A DNA stretch of 64,000 nt. Origin: Fibrobacterota bacterium. Its GTDB lineage: Bacteria; Fibrobacterota; Fibrobacteria; UBA11236. The notes beneath the pieces are model-generated. The model worked only from the letters and a program-made list of their open reading frames with translations. It ran no database searches and had not been told where the DNA came from. The position numbers and the translations under genes were made by a program. Positions 16,082-24,515 of this stretch are shown one piece after another. Location: the NCBI GenBank assembly GCA_947482115.1, contig CANKII010000004.1, forward strand, positions 62,001 through 126,000. The letters run 5' to 3'. The stretch's first letter is position 1. Each line of letters starts with the position of its first letter.

Positions 16082-18430
16082 ATGCTACCATTATCCGCCG
16101 TGGAAAACCTTTTTGATACTCCCCCCGCGCGACCCGAATTAACCGAAGAATCGCTCCGAAAACTGCTCAATCCCTCCCAATTGGAGGCTGTTTTGCATGC
16201 GCCCGGTCCACAACTCGTCCTCTCCGGTGCAGGAAGCGGCAAAACACGCGTACTCACCTACAAGATTGCGTGGTTGATTCGCGAGCATGGATTTCGCCCA
16301 CATGAAATTCTGGCGGTGACTTTCACCAACAAGGCCGCGCGGGAAATGCGTGAACGTGTCGCCGTTCTATTGGGTTACGATGCTTCGTTGCGATGGATGG
16401 GAACTTTCCACTCCATTTGCGCCCGTCTGCTGCGCTTTCACGCCGACCGGCTTGGATACACCTCCCACTTTACCATCTACGATGTGGATGATCAAAAACG
16501 CCATGTGAAAAAATTGATTCAGGCCGAAGGGCTTGAGAACGACATGCGCTTCTCGGTGGACAGCATCCGTCGCTTCATCGGCCAATCCAAGAATCAGAAT
16601 ATTGGGCCAGAAGAAGCCGCACGACGCGCACTCGATCCTTATGCGCAACGCATGGCAAAGCTTTACCACCGCTATCAGGAGGATTTGCGTAATCAGGACG
16701 CGATGGATTTCGACGATCTGATTTTCCTTTCCATCCGTCTGTTGCAAACCTTTCCCGAAGTCCGCCAGGTTTTTTCGTCCTCCTTCCGCTACGTCCTCAT
16801 CGACGAATATCAGGACACGAACAAGGCGCAATACCAGCTCATCCAATTGTTGATGGGACCACACCGCAATCTCGTCACCGTCGGCGACGACGATCAAAGC
16901 ATTTACGGTTGGCGCGGCGCAGATGTCGGTATCATCCTCAACTTCAAAGAGGATTTTCCGGAAGCCAAGGTCACCAAGCTCGAACAGAACTATCGCTCCA
17001 CCGCCAATATTCTCGGTGTGGCCGGTTCGGTGATTCGCAACAACCGCAGCCGTCTGGAAAAAACGCTCTGGACCGACAATCCTCCGGGCGACAAAGTCAC
17101 CTTGATGGAACTCGACGATGAAATGATGGAAGCCGCATGGGTGGCGCGCCGCATTCAAAGCGATGATCGTTTTCGTCCCGGACAGACGGCGGTATTCTAT
17201 CGCACCAACGCCCAGTCCCGCGTCATGGAAGATGAGTTCCGGCGGCGGCAAATTCCTTATTTGATCGTCGGCGGCATTCGTTTTTACGAGCGCAAGGAAG
17301 TGAAAGATATTCTCGCCTATTTGCGTTTGCTGGCCAACCCCCGCGATGATGTGGCTTTTCTCCGAGTCATCAATGTGCCTCGCCGTGGACTCGGTGACAA
17401 ATCGCTCGAGCAATTGCAGGAATTGGCAAGAACGCAAAGCCTTCCCCTGTCCGAGTCTCTCCCTTTTGCCGCAGAAGCAGGAATTGGTTCGGGAGCAGTG
17501 AAAAAAATGCTGGAGTTCCATGAACTCCTTGTCGGCTTGCGCGCCAGTTCACAGCCTTTGCCGGAATTAATCGCCGAAGTCATCACCCGTTCCGGTTATA
17601 AAGCCGCGTTGGAAAATGAGGACACCGAAGAGGCGATGGATCGTTTGGCCAACGTGGAGGAATTGGTTTCCGCTGCGCAGGATTTTCTGGATCGACAGGA
17701 CGACCCCTCGACAGGCTCGGGGACCAACGAAAACGATTTTGTCGAAACAACCACGGTCCCTGAGCCTGTCGAAGGGCCCGAATCATCCCCGTTGGAATTA
17801 TTCCTTCAGGAAATTTCTCTAGTCTCCGATGCCGACTCGCTGAAAGCCAATCAGGAAGCAGTGACTTTGATGACCGTACACAGTGCCAAGGGACTGGAAT
17901 TTCCCCGCGTGTTCGTCACCGGATTGGAAGACGGACTTTTCCCGTTGATTCGCGAAGACGATGAGAGTGCGGAAGAAGAGCGCCGGTTGTTTTACGTGGC
18001 CGTTACCCGGGCACGGGAAGATCTTTCCCTCACCTATGCCCGTCGCCGTCGCCGATACGGTGGTTATGAAGATGCGATGGGTTCGCGCTTTCTGTTGGAA
18101 ATTGACAAACAGCATCTGGAATTGTCGGGGCGTTCCGTAGGGGCAAACAGCCATTCGCCCCTACGGCGTCCCGACCAACGGTTCCAGCGCAGTGCGACTC
18201 CCGCCAGAACTTTTGAAAAAGCCGATCCGATGCCGCGTTATGAAGACATGAGTCAGGATGACAATGGCGTTTTTCGGGCCGGGCAGCGCGTGCGACATGC
18301 CAAATTTGGCAATGGACAGGTGGTTCGAATCGACGGCTCCGGCGACTCGGCGCATATCGACGTCATCTTCAGCGATCGCATTCGCCGGACCCTGATTCTC
18401 CGGTTTGCTAAACTCGAAGTCCTCGATTAG
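16082..18430 (+). CDS. UvrD/PcrA superfamily 1A DNA helicase
   Basis: 3'-5' helicase of repair and replication, 782 aa from ATG 16082 (GTG 16040 is also in frame but would place the GTTACA repeats in coding sequence). SF1A motifs are in order: LNPSQLEAV (Q), GAGSGKTR (I), TFTNKAAREM (Ia), LIDEYQDTN (II), GDDDQSIYGWRGA (III), LEQNYRST (IV), MTVHSAKGLEFP (V) and YVAVTRAR (VI). A C-terminal Tudor-like tail (GQRVRHAKFGNGQVV) is as in PcrA/UvrD. Two palindromic repeats are translated in frame: residues about 542-565 and 683-698, both in loop regions. Confidence 0.95.
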   Translation: MLPLSAVENLFDTPPARPELTEESLRKLLNPSQLEAVLHAPGPQLVLSGAGSGKTRVLTYKIAWLIREHGFRPHEILAVTFTNKAAREMRERVAVLLGYDASLRWMGTFHSICARLLRFHADRLGYTSHFTIYDVDDQKRHVKKLIQAEGLENDMRFSVDSIRRFIGQSKNQNIGPEEAARRALDPYAQRMAKLYHRYQEDLRNQDAMDFDDLIFLSIRLLQTFPEVRQVFSSSFRYVLIDEYQDTNKAQYQLIQLLMGPHRNLVTVGDDDQSIYGWRGADVGIILNFKEDFPEAKVTKLEQNYRSTANILGVAGSVIRNNRSRLEKTLWTDNPPGDKVTLMELDDEMMEAAWVARRIQSDDRFRPGQTAVFYRTNAQSRVMEDEFRRRQIPYLIVGGIRFYERKEVKDILAYLRLLANPRDDVAFLRVINVPRRGLGDKSLEQLQELARTQSLPLSESLPFAAEAGIGSGAVKKMLEFHELLVGLRASSQPLPELIAEVITRSGYKAALENEDTEEAMDRLANVEELVSAAQDFLDRQDDPSTGSGTNENDFVETTTVPEPVEGPESSPLELFLQEISLVSDADSLKANQEAVTLMTVHSAKGLEFPRVFVTGLEDGLFPLIREDDESAEEERRLFYVAVTRAREDLSLTYARRRRRYGGYEDAMGSRFLLEIDKQHLELSGRSVGANSHSPLRRPDQRFQRSATPARTFEKADPMPRYEDMSQDDNGVFRAGQRVRHAKFGNGQVVRIDGSGDSAHIDVIFSDRIRRTLILRFAKLEVLD
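17706..17775. repeat. In-frame palindromic element in uvrD (TGAGCCTGTCGA family)
   Basis: Left arm CCTCGACAGGCTCGGGGACC (17706-17725) is the near-perfect reverse complement of the right arm GGTCCCTGAGCCTGTCGAAGG (17755-17775), with a spacer of about 29 bp. It encodes a low-complexity loop containing STGSGTNEN and VPEPVEGPE between two conserved helicase blocks. Confidence 0.85.
18135..18166. repeat. Second in-frame palindromic element in uvrD (GTAGGGGC family)
   Basis: CCGTAGGGGC (18135-18144) and GCCCCTACGG (18157-18166) form a perfect 10-bp inverted repeat around 12 bp, with weaker pairing extending outward. Encodes SVGANSHSPLRRP in the linker before the C-terminal tail. Same family as the kdsB element at 19228-19269. 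Confidence 0.8.
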
Positions 18431-18454
18431 TTTTGAAGAAAGGGCATTTAATTT

Positions 18455-18745
18455 ATGCGTGTTGAAAAAGAAGAAATCCTCAAACTGGCCAAGCTCGCCC
18501 GACTCGAGTTCACGGAAGAAGAAATAGCCAACATGGGCGATTCGCTGGGTCAGCTGGTGGAATATCTCGACATGCTCAAGCAATTGAAGCTGGACGATAT
18601 GGAACCTATGACCGCCGTGGACTCCGCACCGCGTCCTTTGCGACCCGATGTGCAGGGAAAAATGCTTTCCAAGGAACAGGCTCTTCGCAACGCACCCGAG
18701 ATCAATCTCGAACATTTTTCCATTCCCAAAGTCATCGGCGGCTGA
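18455..18745 (+). CDS. gatC: Asp-tRNA(Asn)/Glu-tRNA(Gln) amidotransferase subunit C
   Basis: 96 aa, usual GatC length. Typical sequence: ILKLAKLARLEFTEEEI, LVEYLDMLKQLKLDDMEPM and LRPDVQGKMLSKEQALRNAPE. GatC stabilises the GatA-GatB heterodimer that makes Gln-tRNA and/or Asn-tRNA by transamidation. gatA and gatB are not in the window. It sits 24 nt after uvrD and 3 nt before kdsB. Confidence 0.93.
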   Translation: MRVEKEEILKLAKLARLEFTEEEIANMGDSLGQLVEYLDMLKQLKLDDMEPMTAVDSAPRPLRPDVQGKMLSKEQALRNAPEINLEHFSIPKVIGG

Positions 18746-18748
18746 CGG

Positions 18749-19501
18749 ATGCTGGATGCTGATGTGACTTGCGTGGTTCCGGCCCGCCTTGGCTCGACCC
18801 GTTTTCCCAGAAAACTTTTGCAACCGTTATTCGGCAAGCCAATCATCGTCCATACGCTGGAACGCGCCGCCGAAGCGGAATGCTTCGCAGACATTGTGTG
18901 CTTTACGGATTCGGAAGAAATTGGATCCGTTGTCGCAGATCACGGCTTCCGTTATGTGTTAACAGGTGAAGCAGCGAACGGAACGGATCGCATCGGCCAC
19001 AACGTGGATTCCATTCAAACCGATCTGGTGGTGAATCTTCAGGGCGATGAACCTGCCTTTCCGATTGAAGGATTGGTGCGCATTTGTGTGGCATTACGCC
19101 GTCATCCCCAATGGGTTCACACTTTGGTGCATTCGGAATCGCCTACAGATGCGGATATGATGAATCTGAATCGGGTCAAAGCGGTGATGGATTCAGAAAA
19201 TTTTGTTTTGAATTTCCAGAGACACGGACGGTTTGTAGGGGCGAAAAATATTTCGCCCCTACAAACCGTTGCCATCCATTTGGGCGTGTATGGGTATTCC
19301 AAAAATTTCCTGCGGCGATATGCTGCATCGCCGGTGTCCGCGCGCGAAATCGAATTGTCCCATGAATTATTGCGCGATCTCAATCTCGCACCCGTTCGCG
19401 CCCATGCCGCACCCTGCGGCGCACCCGTGGATGTGCCTGCGGATTTGGAAATGGCGTGTGAACGCTTGAAAACTTTGGCACTGCAAGGAGCCCTGTCATG
19501 A
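18749..19501 (+). CDS. kdsB: 3-deoxy-manno-octulosonate cytidylyltransferase (CMP-KDO synthetase)
   Basis: Activates KDO with CTP for LPS core synthesis, so the cell has KDO-type LPS. 250 aa. Family blocks: VVPARLGSTRFPRKLL, GKPIIVHTLERA, CFTDSEEI, GTDRIGHN, VVNLQGDEP and IHLGVYGYSKNFL, ending with PVDVPADLEMA. The segment corresponding to the conserved YFSR-x-x-IP-x-x-R loop reads NFQRHGRFVGAKNISPLQT, because a 42-bp perfect hairpin (19228-19269) is translated in frame there. Activity should be checked. It overlaps pyrG by 4 bp, linking CTP supply to CTP use. Confidence 0.92.
   Translation: MLDADVTCVVPARLGSTRFPRKLLQPLFGKPIIVHTLERAAEAECFADIVCFTDSEEIGSVVADHGFRYVLTGEAANGTDRIGHNVDSIQTDLVVNLQGDEPAFPIEGLVRICVALRRHPQWVHTLVHSESPTDADMMNLNRVKAVMDSENFVLNFQRHGRFVGAKNISPLQTVAIHLGVYGYSKNFLRRYAASPVSAREIELSHELLRDLNLAPVRAHAAPCGAPVDVPADLEMACERLKTLALQGALS
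19228..19269. repeat. In-frame palindromic element in kdsB (GTAGGGGC family)
   Basis: Perfect 19-bp stem (19228-19246 with 19251-19269) and a 4-nt AATA loop. Core TTTGTAGGGGCGAAA; translated as residues about 160-174. Shares GTAGGGGC/GCCCCTAC with uvrD 18135-18166. Confidence 0.9.
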
Positions 19502-21132
19502 AAAATCGGAAAACCGGCTGCAAATATATCGTGGTCACTGGCGGCGTTTTGTCCGGCTTGGGCAAGGGAATCGCTGCCGCCTCCATTGGCAATCTTCTTT
19601 CAGGTCGTTTGAAACTGGTGTCGGTAAAATGCGACGGTTATTTGAACACCGATCCCGGCACCATGAATCCCATCGAGCATGGCGAAGTGTTTGTGTTGGA
19701 CGATGGCGGCGAAGTGGACATGGATTTCGGCCATTACGAACGCTTCATGAACACCACCACCAAGTTCCACTGGAATCTCACCATGGGCAAAGTGTTCAAG
19801 AACATTCTCGAGAAGGAACGCCGCGGCGATTATCTCGGCAAAACGGTGCAGTTCATTCCGCATGTCACCGACAGCATCAAAGCCTGGTTTTTCGACATCG
19901 CGAAAACCGAGGAAGCCGATGTCATGCTCATTGAAGTGGGCGGCACGGTGGGTGATTTGGAAAACCAGTTTTATCTCGAAGCCATCCGCCAGCTCAAGCG
20001 CGACGTCGGCAGCGACAACATCATCTATGTGCATTTGACCTATGTGCCCGTTCCCGAAGGCGTGAACGAACAGAAAAGCAAGCCCACGCAAATGTCCGTA
20101 CGGTTATTGAACGAAAAAGGCATCGACCCGGATATCGTAATCGGTCGCTGCCCGGAAATGCTGACGCCTTCCATCAAGGAAAAAATCGCGTCTTATTGCA
20201 ACATTCCCGCCAGAAATGTCATCTCGGGGCCGGATGTGAAATCCGTCTATGAAATCCCGCTGATTTATGAACGCGAGGGGTTGCCGGAATTGTTGCATTC
20301 GGCGCTCGGCATTTATTCCCCGCCGGATTTGCGGCAATGGGAAGGCTGGGTTCAGAACATCAAAAAAAATCTGGTGAATCCCGCCCGCACGGTAAGCATA
20401 GCCCTGTGCGGCAAATACACGGCGTTGGAAGATTCCTATGCGTCTGTGGTCGAGTCTCTCGTGCATGCCGGAGCACATTTGGATGTGCGCGTCGATTTAA
20501 AATGGGTGGACACCTCCAAAGTCGAAACCGTGGAAGATGCCGCTGCGGCGTTGGCGGGTGTGGATGGAATCATCGTCCCGGGTGGATTTGGCAAGCGCGG
20601 AATCGAAGGCAAGATTCGTGTGATTCAATACGCCCGTGAGAACGGAGTTCCCTATCTCGGCATTTGCTACGGCATGCAACTGGCCGTGGTGGAATTCGCG
20701 CGCAACGTGTGCGGGCTGAAGAATGCCAACACCAGCGAAGTGCGCGATGAAGGCGTGGTGGTGGATCATCCGGTAATCGATATTCTGCCGGGACAGATCA
20801 ACGTGTCGCAAAAAGGCGGCACCATGCGTCTGGGTGGCCATGATGTGGAGATCAAGGAAGGCAGCCGTGCCTATTCCATCTATGGAAACAAGACGATGAT
20901 CCGCGAACGCTTCCGCCATCGCTATGAAGTGAATCCGGAATACATTGAAAGACTCGAAGCTCAAGGTCTGGTCTTCTCAGGGAAACATCCGGAAGAAAAC
21001 ATCATGCAGGTGATGGAACTTCCGAATCACAAATATTTCATGGGCTGCCAGTTCCATCCGGAATTGACCAGCAATCTGCGCAAACCCTCGCCGCTGTTTT
21101 ATCATCTGGTCAAAGCGGCGTTGAAGGAATAG
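19498..21132 (+). CDS. pyrG: CTP synthase (glutamine-hydrolysing)
   Basis: Converts UTP to CTP using glutamine. 544 aa, full length. The synthetase domain starts with KYIVVTGGVLSGLGKGI, and the UTP/Mg region is visible as DPGTMNPIEHGEVFVLDDG. The C-terminal class I amidotransferase has its catalytic Cys in GICYGMQLAVVEFAR (position 4 is Tyr instead of the usual Leu) and the His-Glu pair in CQFHPELTSN. Translationally coupled to kdsB by an ATGA overlap. Confidence 0.97.
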   Translation: MKNRKTGCKYIVVTGGVLSGLGKGIAAASIGNLLSGRLKLVSVKCDGYLNTDPGTMNPIEHGEVFVLDDGGEVDMDFGHYERFMNTTTKFHWNLTMGKVFKNILEKERRGDYLGKTVQFIPHVTDSIKAWFFDIAKTEEADVMLIEVGGTVGDLENQFYLEAIRQLKRDVGSDNIIYVHLTYVPVPEGVNEQKSKPTQMSVRLLNEKGIDPDIVIGRCPEMLTPSIKEKIASYCNIPARNVISGPDVKSVYEIPLIYEREGLPELLHSALGIYSPPDLRQWEGWVQNIKKNLVNPARTVSIALCGKYTALEDSYASVVESLVHAGAHLDVRVDLKWVDTSKVETVEDAAAALAGVDGIIVPGGFGKRGIEGKIRVIQYARENGVPYLGICYGMQLAVVEFARNVCGLKNANTSEVRDEGVVVDHPVIDILPGQINVSQKGGTMRLGGHDVEIKEGSRAYSIYGNKTMIRERFRHRYEVNPEYIERLEAQGLVFSGKHPEENIMQVMELPNHKYFMGCQFHPELTSNLRKPSPLFYHLVKAALKE

Positions 21133-21202
21133 GCCGAAAATCCTGCTTGCCTCGGTACACCTGCCCTTGGCGGGCACTCGGCCAGCGAAAATCCGCATCC
21201 AC

Positions 21203-21216
21203 GTGACCTACGTCAC
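21203..21216. promoter_or_regulatory. GTGAC-CTAC-GTCAC palindrome upstream of comEA-like gene
   Basis: A perfect 5-bp inverted repeat with a 4-bp spacer lies 34 bp before ATG 21251, in the 118-bp pyrG-comEA gap. It could be an operator. The gap also holds two GCGAAAATCC-like direct repeats (near 21134 and 21185) and no clear sigma-70 promoter. Confidence 0.3.
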
Positions 21217-21250
21217 CCCTACCCCAAAATCCACGCCTTAAATTCTGGGC

Positions 21251-21817
21251 ATGAGATTTCCACGATTCACTTTTCCCGTTCTCACCAAGGCCGAAAAGAC
21301 TGCGGCTGCGGTTTTGATCCTCGTGCTTTCCAGCGGAGCCGCATTGCGGGCTTGGGAAGGATCCGGCGTCAAGCTGGGACCCGTTAATGATTGGGAAACA
21401 TTAAGGGCATTGGTGATTCAGGCAAGAAACACTGCAGGTAGCGACACGGTATTCCCCTGTTTCGAACCACCCCCCGGTTTTTCGGAAGAGCATTGGCTAC
21501 AACGGGCACAGGACTCCACCGAAGCAAAACCTCATCCTTCCAATCATTCCCGATCCAAAAAAATGCCGCCAGCTAATCCAATCGATTTGAATGTCGCAAA
21601 CCTTGAAGCTTTACAAAGTCTTCCCGGAGTGGGAACCTCGACCGCCAAAGCCATCTTGAACCAGCGCAACCAAAACGGGAAATTCAAGACAGTGGAGGAT
21701 TTGCTTGAAGTGAAAGGAATTGGCCCCAAAAAATTCGAGGCTTTACGCAAATTCATACGGGTAGGCAAGGTCAAAACCCCCGTCCAACCGGATCCCCAAA
21801 AGTCTCCGGAATCTTGA
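21251..21817 (+). CDS. ComEA-like helix-hairpin-helix DNA-binding protein
   Basis: 188 aa. A single N-terminal TM segment (about residues 17-35, TAAAVLILVLSSGAALRAW) is followed by a variable region and a C-terminal double HhH domain: PIDLNVANLEALQSLPGVG and FKTVEDLLEVKGIGPKKFEALR. This is the ComEA pattern, a membrane-anchored receptor for DNA in natural transformation. The neighbouring PilM-PilN-like fusion supports a pilus/DNA-uptake role. It overlaps or abuts the next gene depending on that gene's start. Confidence 0.8.
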   Translation: MRFPRFTFPVLTKAEKTAAAVLILVLSSGAALRAWEGSGVKLGPVNDWETLRALVIQARNTAGSDTVFPCFEPPPGFSEEHWLQRAQDSTEAKPHPSNHSRSKKMPPANPIDLNVANLEALQSLPGVGTSTAKAILNQRNQNGKFKTVEDLLEVKGIGPKKFEALRKFIRVGKVKTPVQPDPQKSPES

Positions 21818-21840
21818 CATCCAAATTGTATACTTCGGGG

Positions 21841-23415
21841 ATGGTGGAAGAAACGCGCAGCGTCGTCGCGGTGGAATTAAACCCCGTCTCACTCAAACTC
21901 GTCGAATATTTGCCCTCTGAAAACCGTGTTTTGGCGGTGGCCATGGAAACTCTCGAACCCGAGCGTTGGGGGAACAGCTTTTATCTCGAAGAACGGCTGA
22001 AGGCTTTCGTGTCGCGATATCGGCGCATGGAAACTTCCGATTTGGTAAGCTCCGTTCCCGGACTCAACGCAATTGTCCGCATCGTGGAAATCCCGGCCGG
22101 CGAGGAGAATATCCTGGACGCGATTCAATGGGACATGGAACAATATCTGGCGCGTCCGCTTGATCAATATGCCATGGACTATCGTCCTTTGCAATCCGGT
22201 GGCGGATTGACTTATCTCGTAGCCGCTTATCGGCGATCCGAAGTGGCACGAATTCAAAATCTTTTCGAATCATCCATCGGTATTCGATTGGCCGCACTAA
22301 GTGTGGATGCTGAAGCGCTGCCAAATCACGTGGATCCCCTGAATGCTTTTAAAGACGTTGCAGTAAACCCAGACATAGACATGCGTGACCTGTCTGTTCA
22401 ATGCGCAGGAACTTTGGAACTGGCTCTGCAATATGCGGAAGGTTCCGGCATCAATCTTCTCAAGCCACGGCAAGCTCATCTTCCGAAAAATGAACCGTTG
22501 GAATTCACGGAAGAACGCGAAGAATTTTCCGAATGGCTGGAAGAAGCCCCGAAAAGCAATCGCACATGGGTCGTTATTTTATCGATGCTTGTCCTTGTTG
22601 GCGCGGGTGTTTACTTCGCCGTACGGCATCGTGGCCGGCCCCAGGAAAAAATGGACATCCTGCGAGGACCCCAGCCCGTTGCATCGTCCCCAATCTCCGC
22701 GCCTACAGCCACTCCTGCAGCAGCTCCAGAACCTGTCGCCACCAAAACAGATACACCATCCATGCCGGATACCTCGTTTGGGGCAAGGGCGGAACGCATT
22801 TTCCCCGGCTATTCCAAACTGAGTCCGTCGAAACTCATTGCCTTTCAACAATCTTCCGGAGCTCAACTGCTGCACGACCTACTTGCTGCCGCACCTGAAG
22901 GCGTGGGTTTCTCGCGCATCGCCTTCACCCCGCCGGGGGAGTTTTATATACACGGCGTGGCCACTACTGCAGCGGACATGCAACATTTTCAAAAGGGGTT
23001 TAACACCCTGCCCGGACTGGAGCTTCAGGAAAACAAAATCCAGTCGGTGGGAGCCGATCAACATGAATTCGTTTTTTCGGGACGGGTTGCCTATTCCGGA
23101 ATGGAAATCGATTCTTCGAAGAATCGGGTCCTTGCTGCGAATCAATCTGACGCTTCGCTGCAACGTTTTTTAAAGACGGCGAAAGCACAAAACATTGACA
23201 TGGACCCGCCTCAATTGCGGGATTCCTCAAACGTGGACGGAGTAAGGCACCGGGTCTATCATACGGAGGCCCGTTGTGATTACGTCAAACTGCAGGCCTT
23301 ATTGGAGGCCTTGAGGAAAGCGCGATCCAATGTGGGCTTTCAGCAACTGGCTTTGGAAGCTCGCGGTGAGGAAAGCATGACGGCCAGTCTCGATTTGATT
23401 CTTTACTGCAAGTGA
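21841..23415 (+). CDS. Fused PilM-PilN-like type IV pilus assembly protein
   Basis: 524 aa from ATG 21841 (TTG 21814, overlapping the upstream stop, is the alternative). The N-terminal 170 residues resemble the first lobe of PilM (VVAVELNPVSLKLVEYLP, SSVPGLNAIVRIVEIPA, IQWDMEQYL), but the actin-like second lobe is missing. A PilN-type INLLKPR motif follows near residues 204-210, then a TM helix (about 242-261), a Pro/Ala-rich linker and a periplasmic domain with two PilN/GspL-like ferredoxin-type halves. PilM and PilN are normally separate and interact through that INLLP motif, so this appears to be a shortened fusion. Family assignment is moderate. Confidence 0.6.
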   Translation: MVEETRSVVAVELNPVSLKLVEYLPSENRVLAVAMETLEPERWGNSFYLEERLKAFVSRYRRMETSDLVSSVPGLNAIVRIVEIPAGEENILDAIQWDMEQYLARPLDQYAMDYRPLQSGGGLTYLVAAYRRSEVARIQNLFESSIGIRLAALSVDAEALPNHVDPLNAFKDVAVNPDIDMRDLSVQCAGTLELALQYAEGSGINLLKPRQAHLPKNEPLEFTEEREEFSEWLEEAPKSNRTWVVILSMLVLVGAGVYFAVRHRGRPQEKMDILRGPQPVASSPISAPTATPAAAPEPVATKTDTPSMPDTSFGARAERIFPGYSKLSPSKLIAFQQSSGAQLLHDLLAAAPEGVGFSRIAFTPPGEFYIHGVATTAADMQHFQKGFNTLPGLELQENKIQSVGADQHEFVFSGRVAYSGMEIDSSKNRVLAANQSDASLQRFLKTAKAQNIDMDPPQLRDSSNVDGVRHRVYHTEARCDYVKLQALLEALRKARSNVGFQQLALEARGEESMTASLDLILYCK

Positions 23416-23972
23416 GCCTCTCCCTCACCGGTGGCCGGTTCAAAGGCGCTGTTTTGCGCACACCCTCCGGCCAAAACCTCACGCGTCCCACTTCGGGCAA
23501 AGTGCGGCAGGCATTGTTCAACATTCTCATGGATCGAATCGAGGGTGCTGATTTTCTCGATTTGTACGCCGGTTCCGGCTCGGTGGGTCTGGAAGCCCTA
23601 AGCCGCGGCTGCAAGCAGGTTACCCTGGTCGAACACCATCCCGCCGCTTTCAAAGTTCTGGCTGGCAACTGTCAGCTTCTCCTCACGCGCGGAGCGGATG
23701 CGAAGTCCCTGGAATCGATTCGAGAGGATGCGTTGAAATTCGCCGGACGGATGTTCAAACAAGAACGGCGGTTTGATATTGTATTCGCCGATCCACCGTT
23801 CTCGCAGGATTTTTCGGGATTGTGGGAACAAATGCTACCCCTATTAACCAACGACGGCATTGGCATAGTGCAATTTCCCACCCGAAATCCCCCGGATTTC
23901 ACGGGAAAAGCCGACCGGGTCTATGCTTACGGAGAATCCTCCCTGGCGGTCTTCAACACCGGGCATTGTTAG
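23412..23972 (+). CDS. rsmD: 16S rRNA (guanine(966)-N(2))-methyltransferase RsmD
   Basis: SAM-dependent m2G966 methyltransferase, 186 aa. GGRFKGAVLRTPSGQNLTRPTSGKVRQALFN is the family signature, followed by FLDLYAGSGSVGLEALSRG (SAM site) and the catalytic FADPPF (DPPY in most members). GTG start overlaps the previous stop (GTGA). rsmD followed by coaD is a common pairing. Confidence 0.93.
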   Translation: MSLSLTGGRFKGAVLRTPSGQNLTRPTSGKVRQALFNILMDRIEGADFLDLYAGSGSVGLEALSRGCKQVTLVEHHPAAFKVLAGNCQLLLTRGADAKSLESIREDALKFAGRMFKQERRFDIVFADPPFSQDFSGLWEQMLPLLTNDGIGIVQFPTRNPPDFTGKADRVYAYGESSLAVFNTGHC

Positions 23973-24023
23973 CTTAATAAGCGAAAATTTTCCTGCTCAT
24001 TTTGCATAAGGAAAGAGAGACTA

Positions 24024-24515
24024 GTGGCTCGAGCTTTATATCCCGGAACCTTCGACCCCATCACCAACGGGCATCTTGATATCATCCATCGGGCCTCGCA
24101 GCTTTTCGAAGCCGTGGATGTTGTCATTGCAGTGAATGTGCGCAAAGCCTCCCTGTTTTCCGTGGAGGAGCGCGTCGAGATGGCGCGGGAGTGCACACGC
24201 AACCTGCCCAATGTGGAGGTTCTATCGCATGCCGGGCTGATGGTGGATTGTCTGCGCAAGCGCAATGCGCAGGTATTGCTGCGCGGCCTTCGCGCTGTCA
24301 GTGATTTTGAATATGAATTCCAGATGGCGTTGATGAACAAGAAACTTGATGCGCGTTGCGAGACGATGTATCTGATGCCATCCGAAAAATACACCTACCT
24401 CGCCTCCAGTCTCGTCCGGGAACTGGCCGCATTGGGCGGTGATATTTCCGAATTTGTTCCGTCCGGAGTGGAAGTGCGATTGCGCGACCGGTTGAAGGAA
24501 ACGGGGAACGGATGA
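24024..24515 (+). CDS. coaD: Phosphopantetheine adenylyltransferase
   Basis: Fourth step of coenzyme A synthesis, 163 aa. Nucleotidyl-transferase motifs are clear: LYPGTFDPITNGHLDII ([T/H]xGH box), LLRGLRAVSDFEYEFQMA and YTYLASSLVREL. GTG start with AAGGAAAGAG upstream. Overlaps the rhomboid gene by 4 bp. Confidence 0.96.
   Translation: MARALYPGTFDPITNGHLDIIHRASQLFEAVDVVIAVNVRKASLFSVEERVEMARECTRNLPNVEVLSHAGLMVDCLRKRNAQVLLRGLRAVSDFEYEFQMALMNKKLDARCETMYLMPSEKYTYLASSLVRELAALGGDISEFVPSGVEVRLRDRLKETGNG

Noticed and set aside
16367-17521. Minus-strand open frame (384 codons) inside uvrD
   Set aside because: It is antisense to the conserved helicase motifs, with no recognisable domain.
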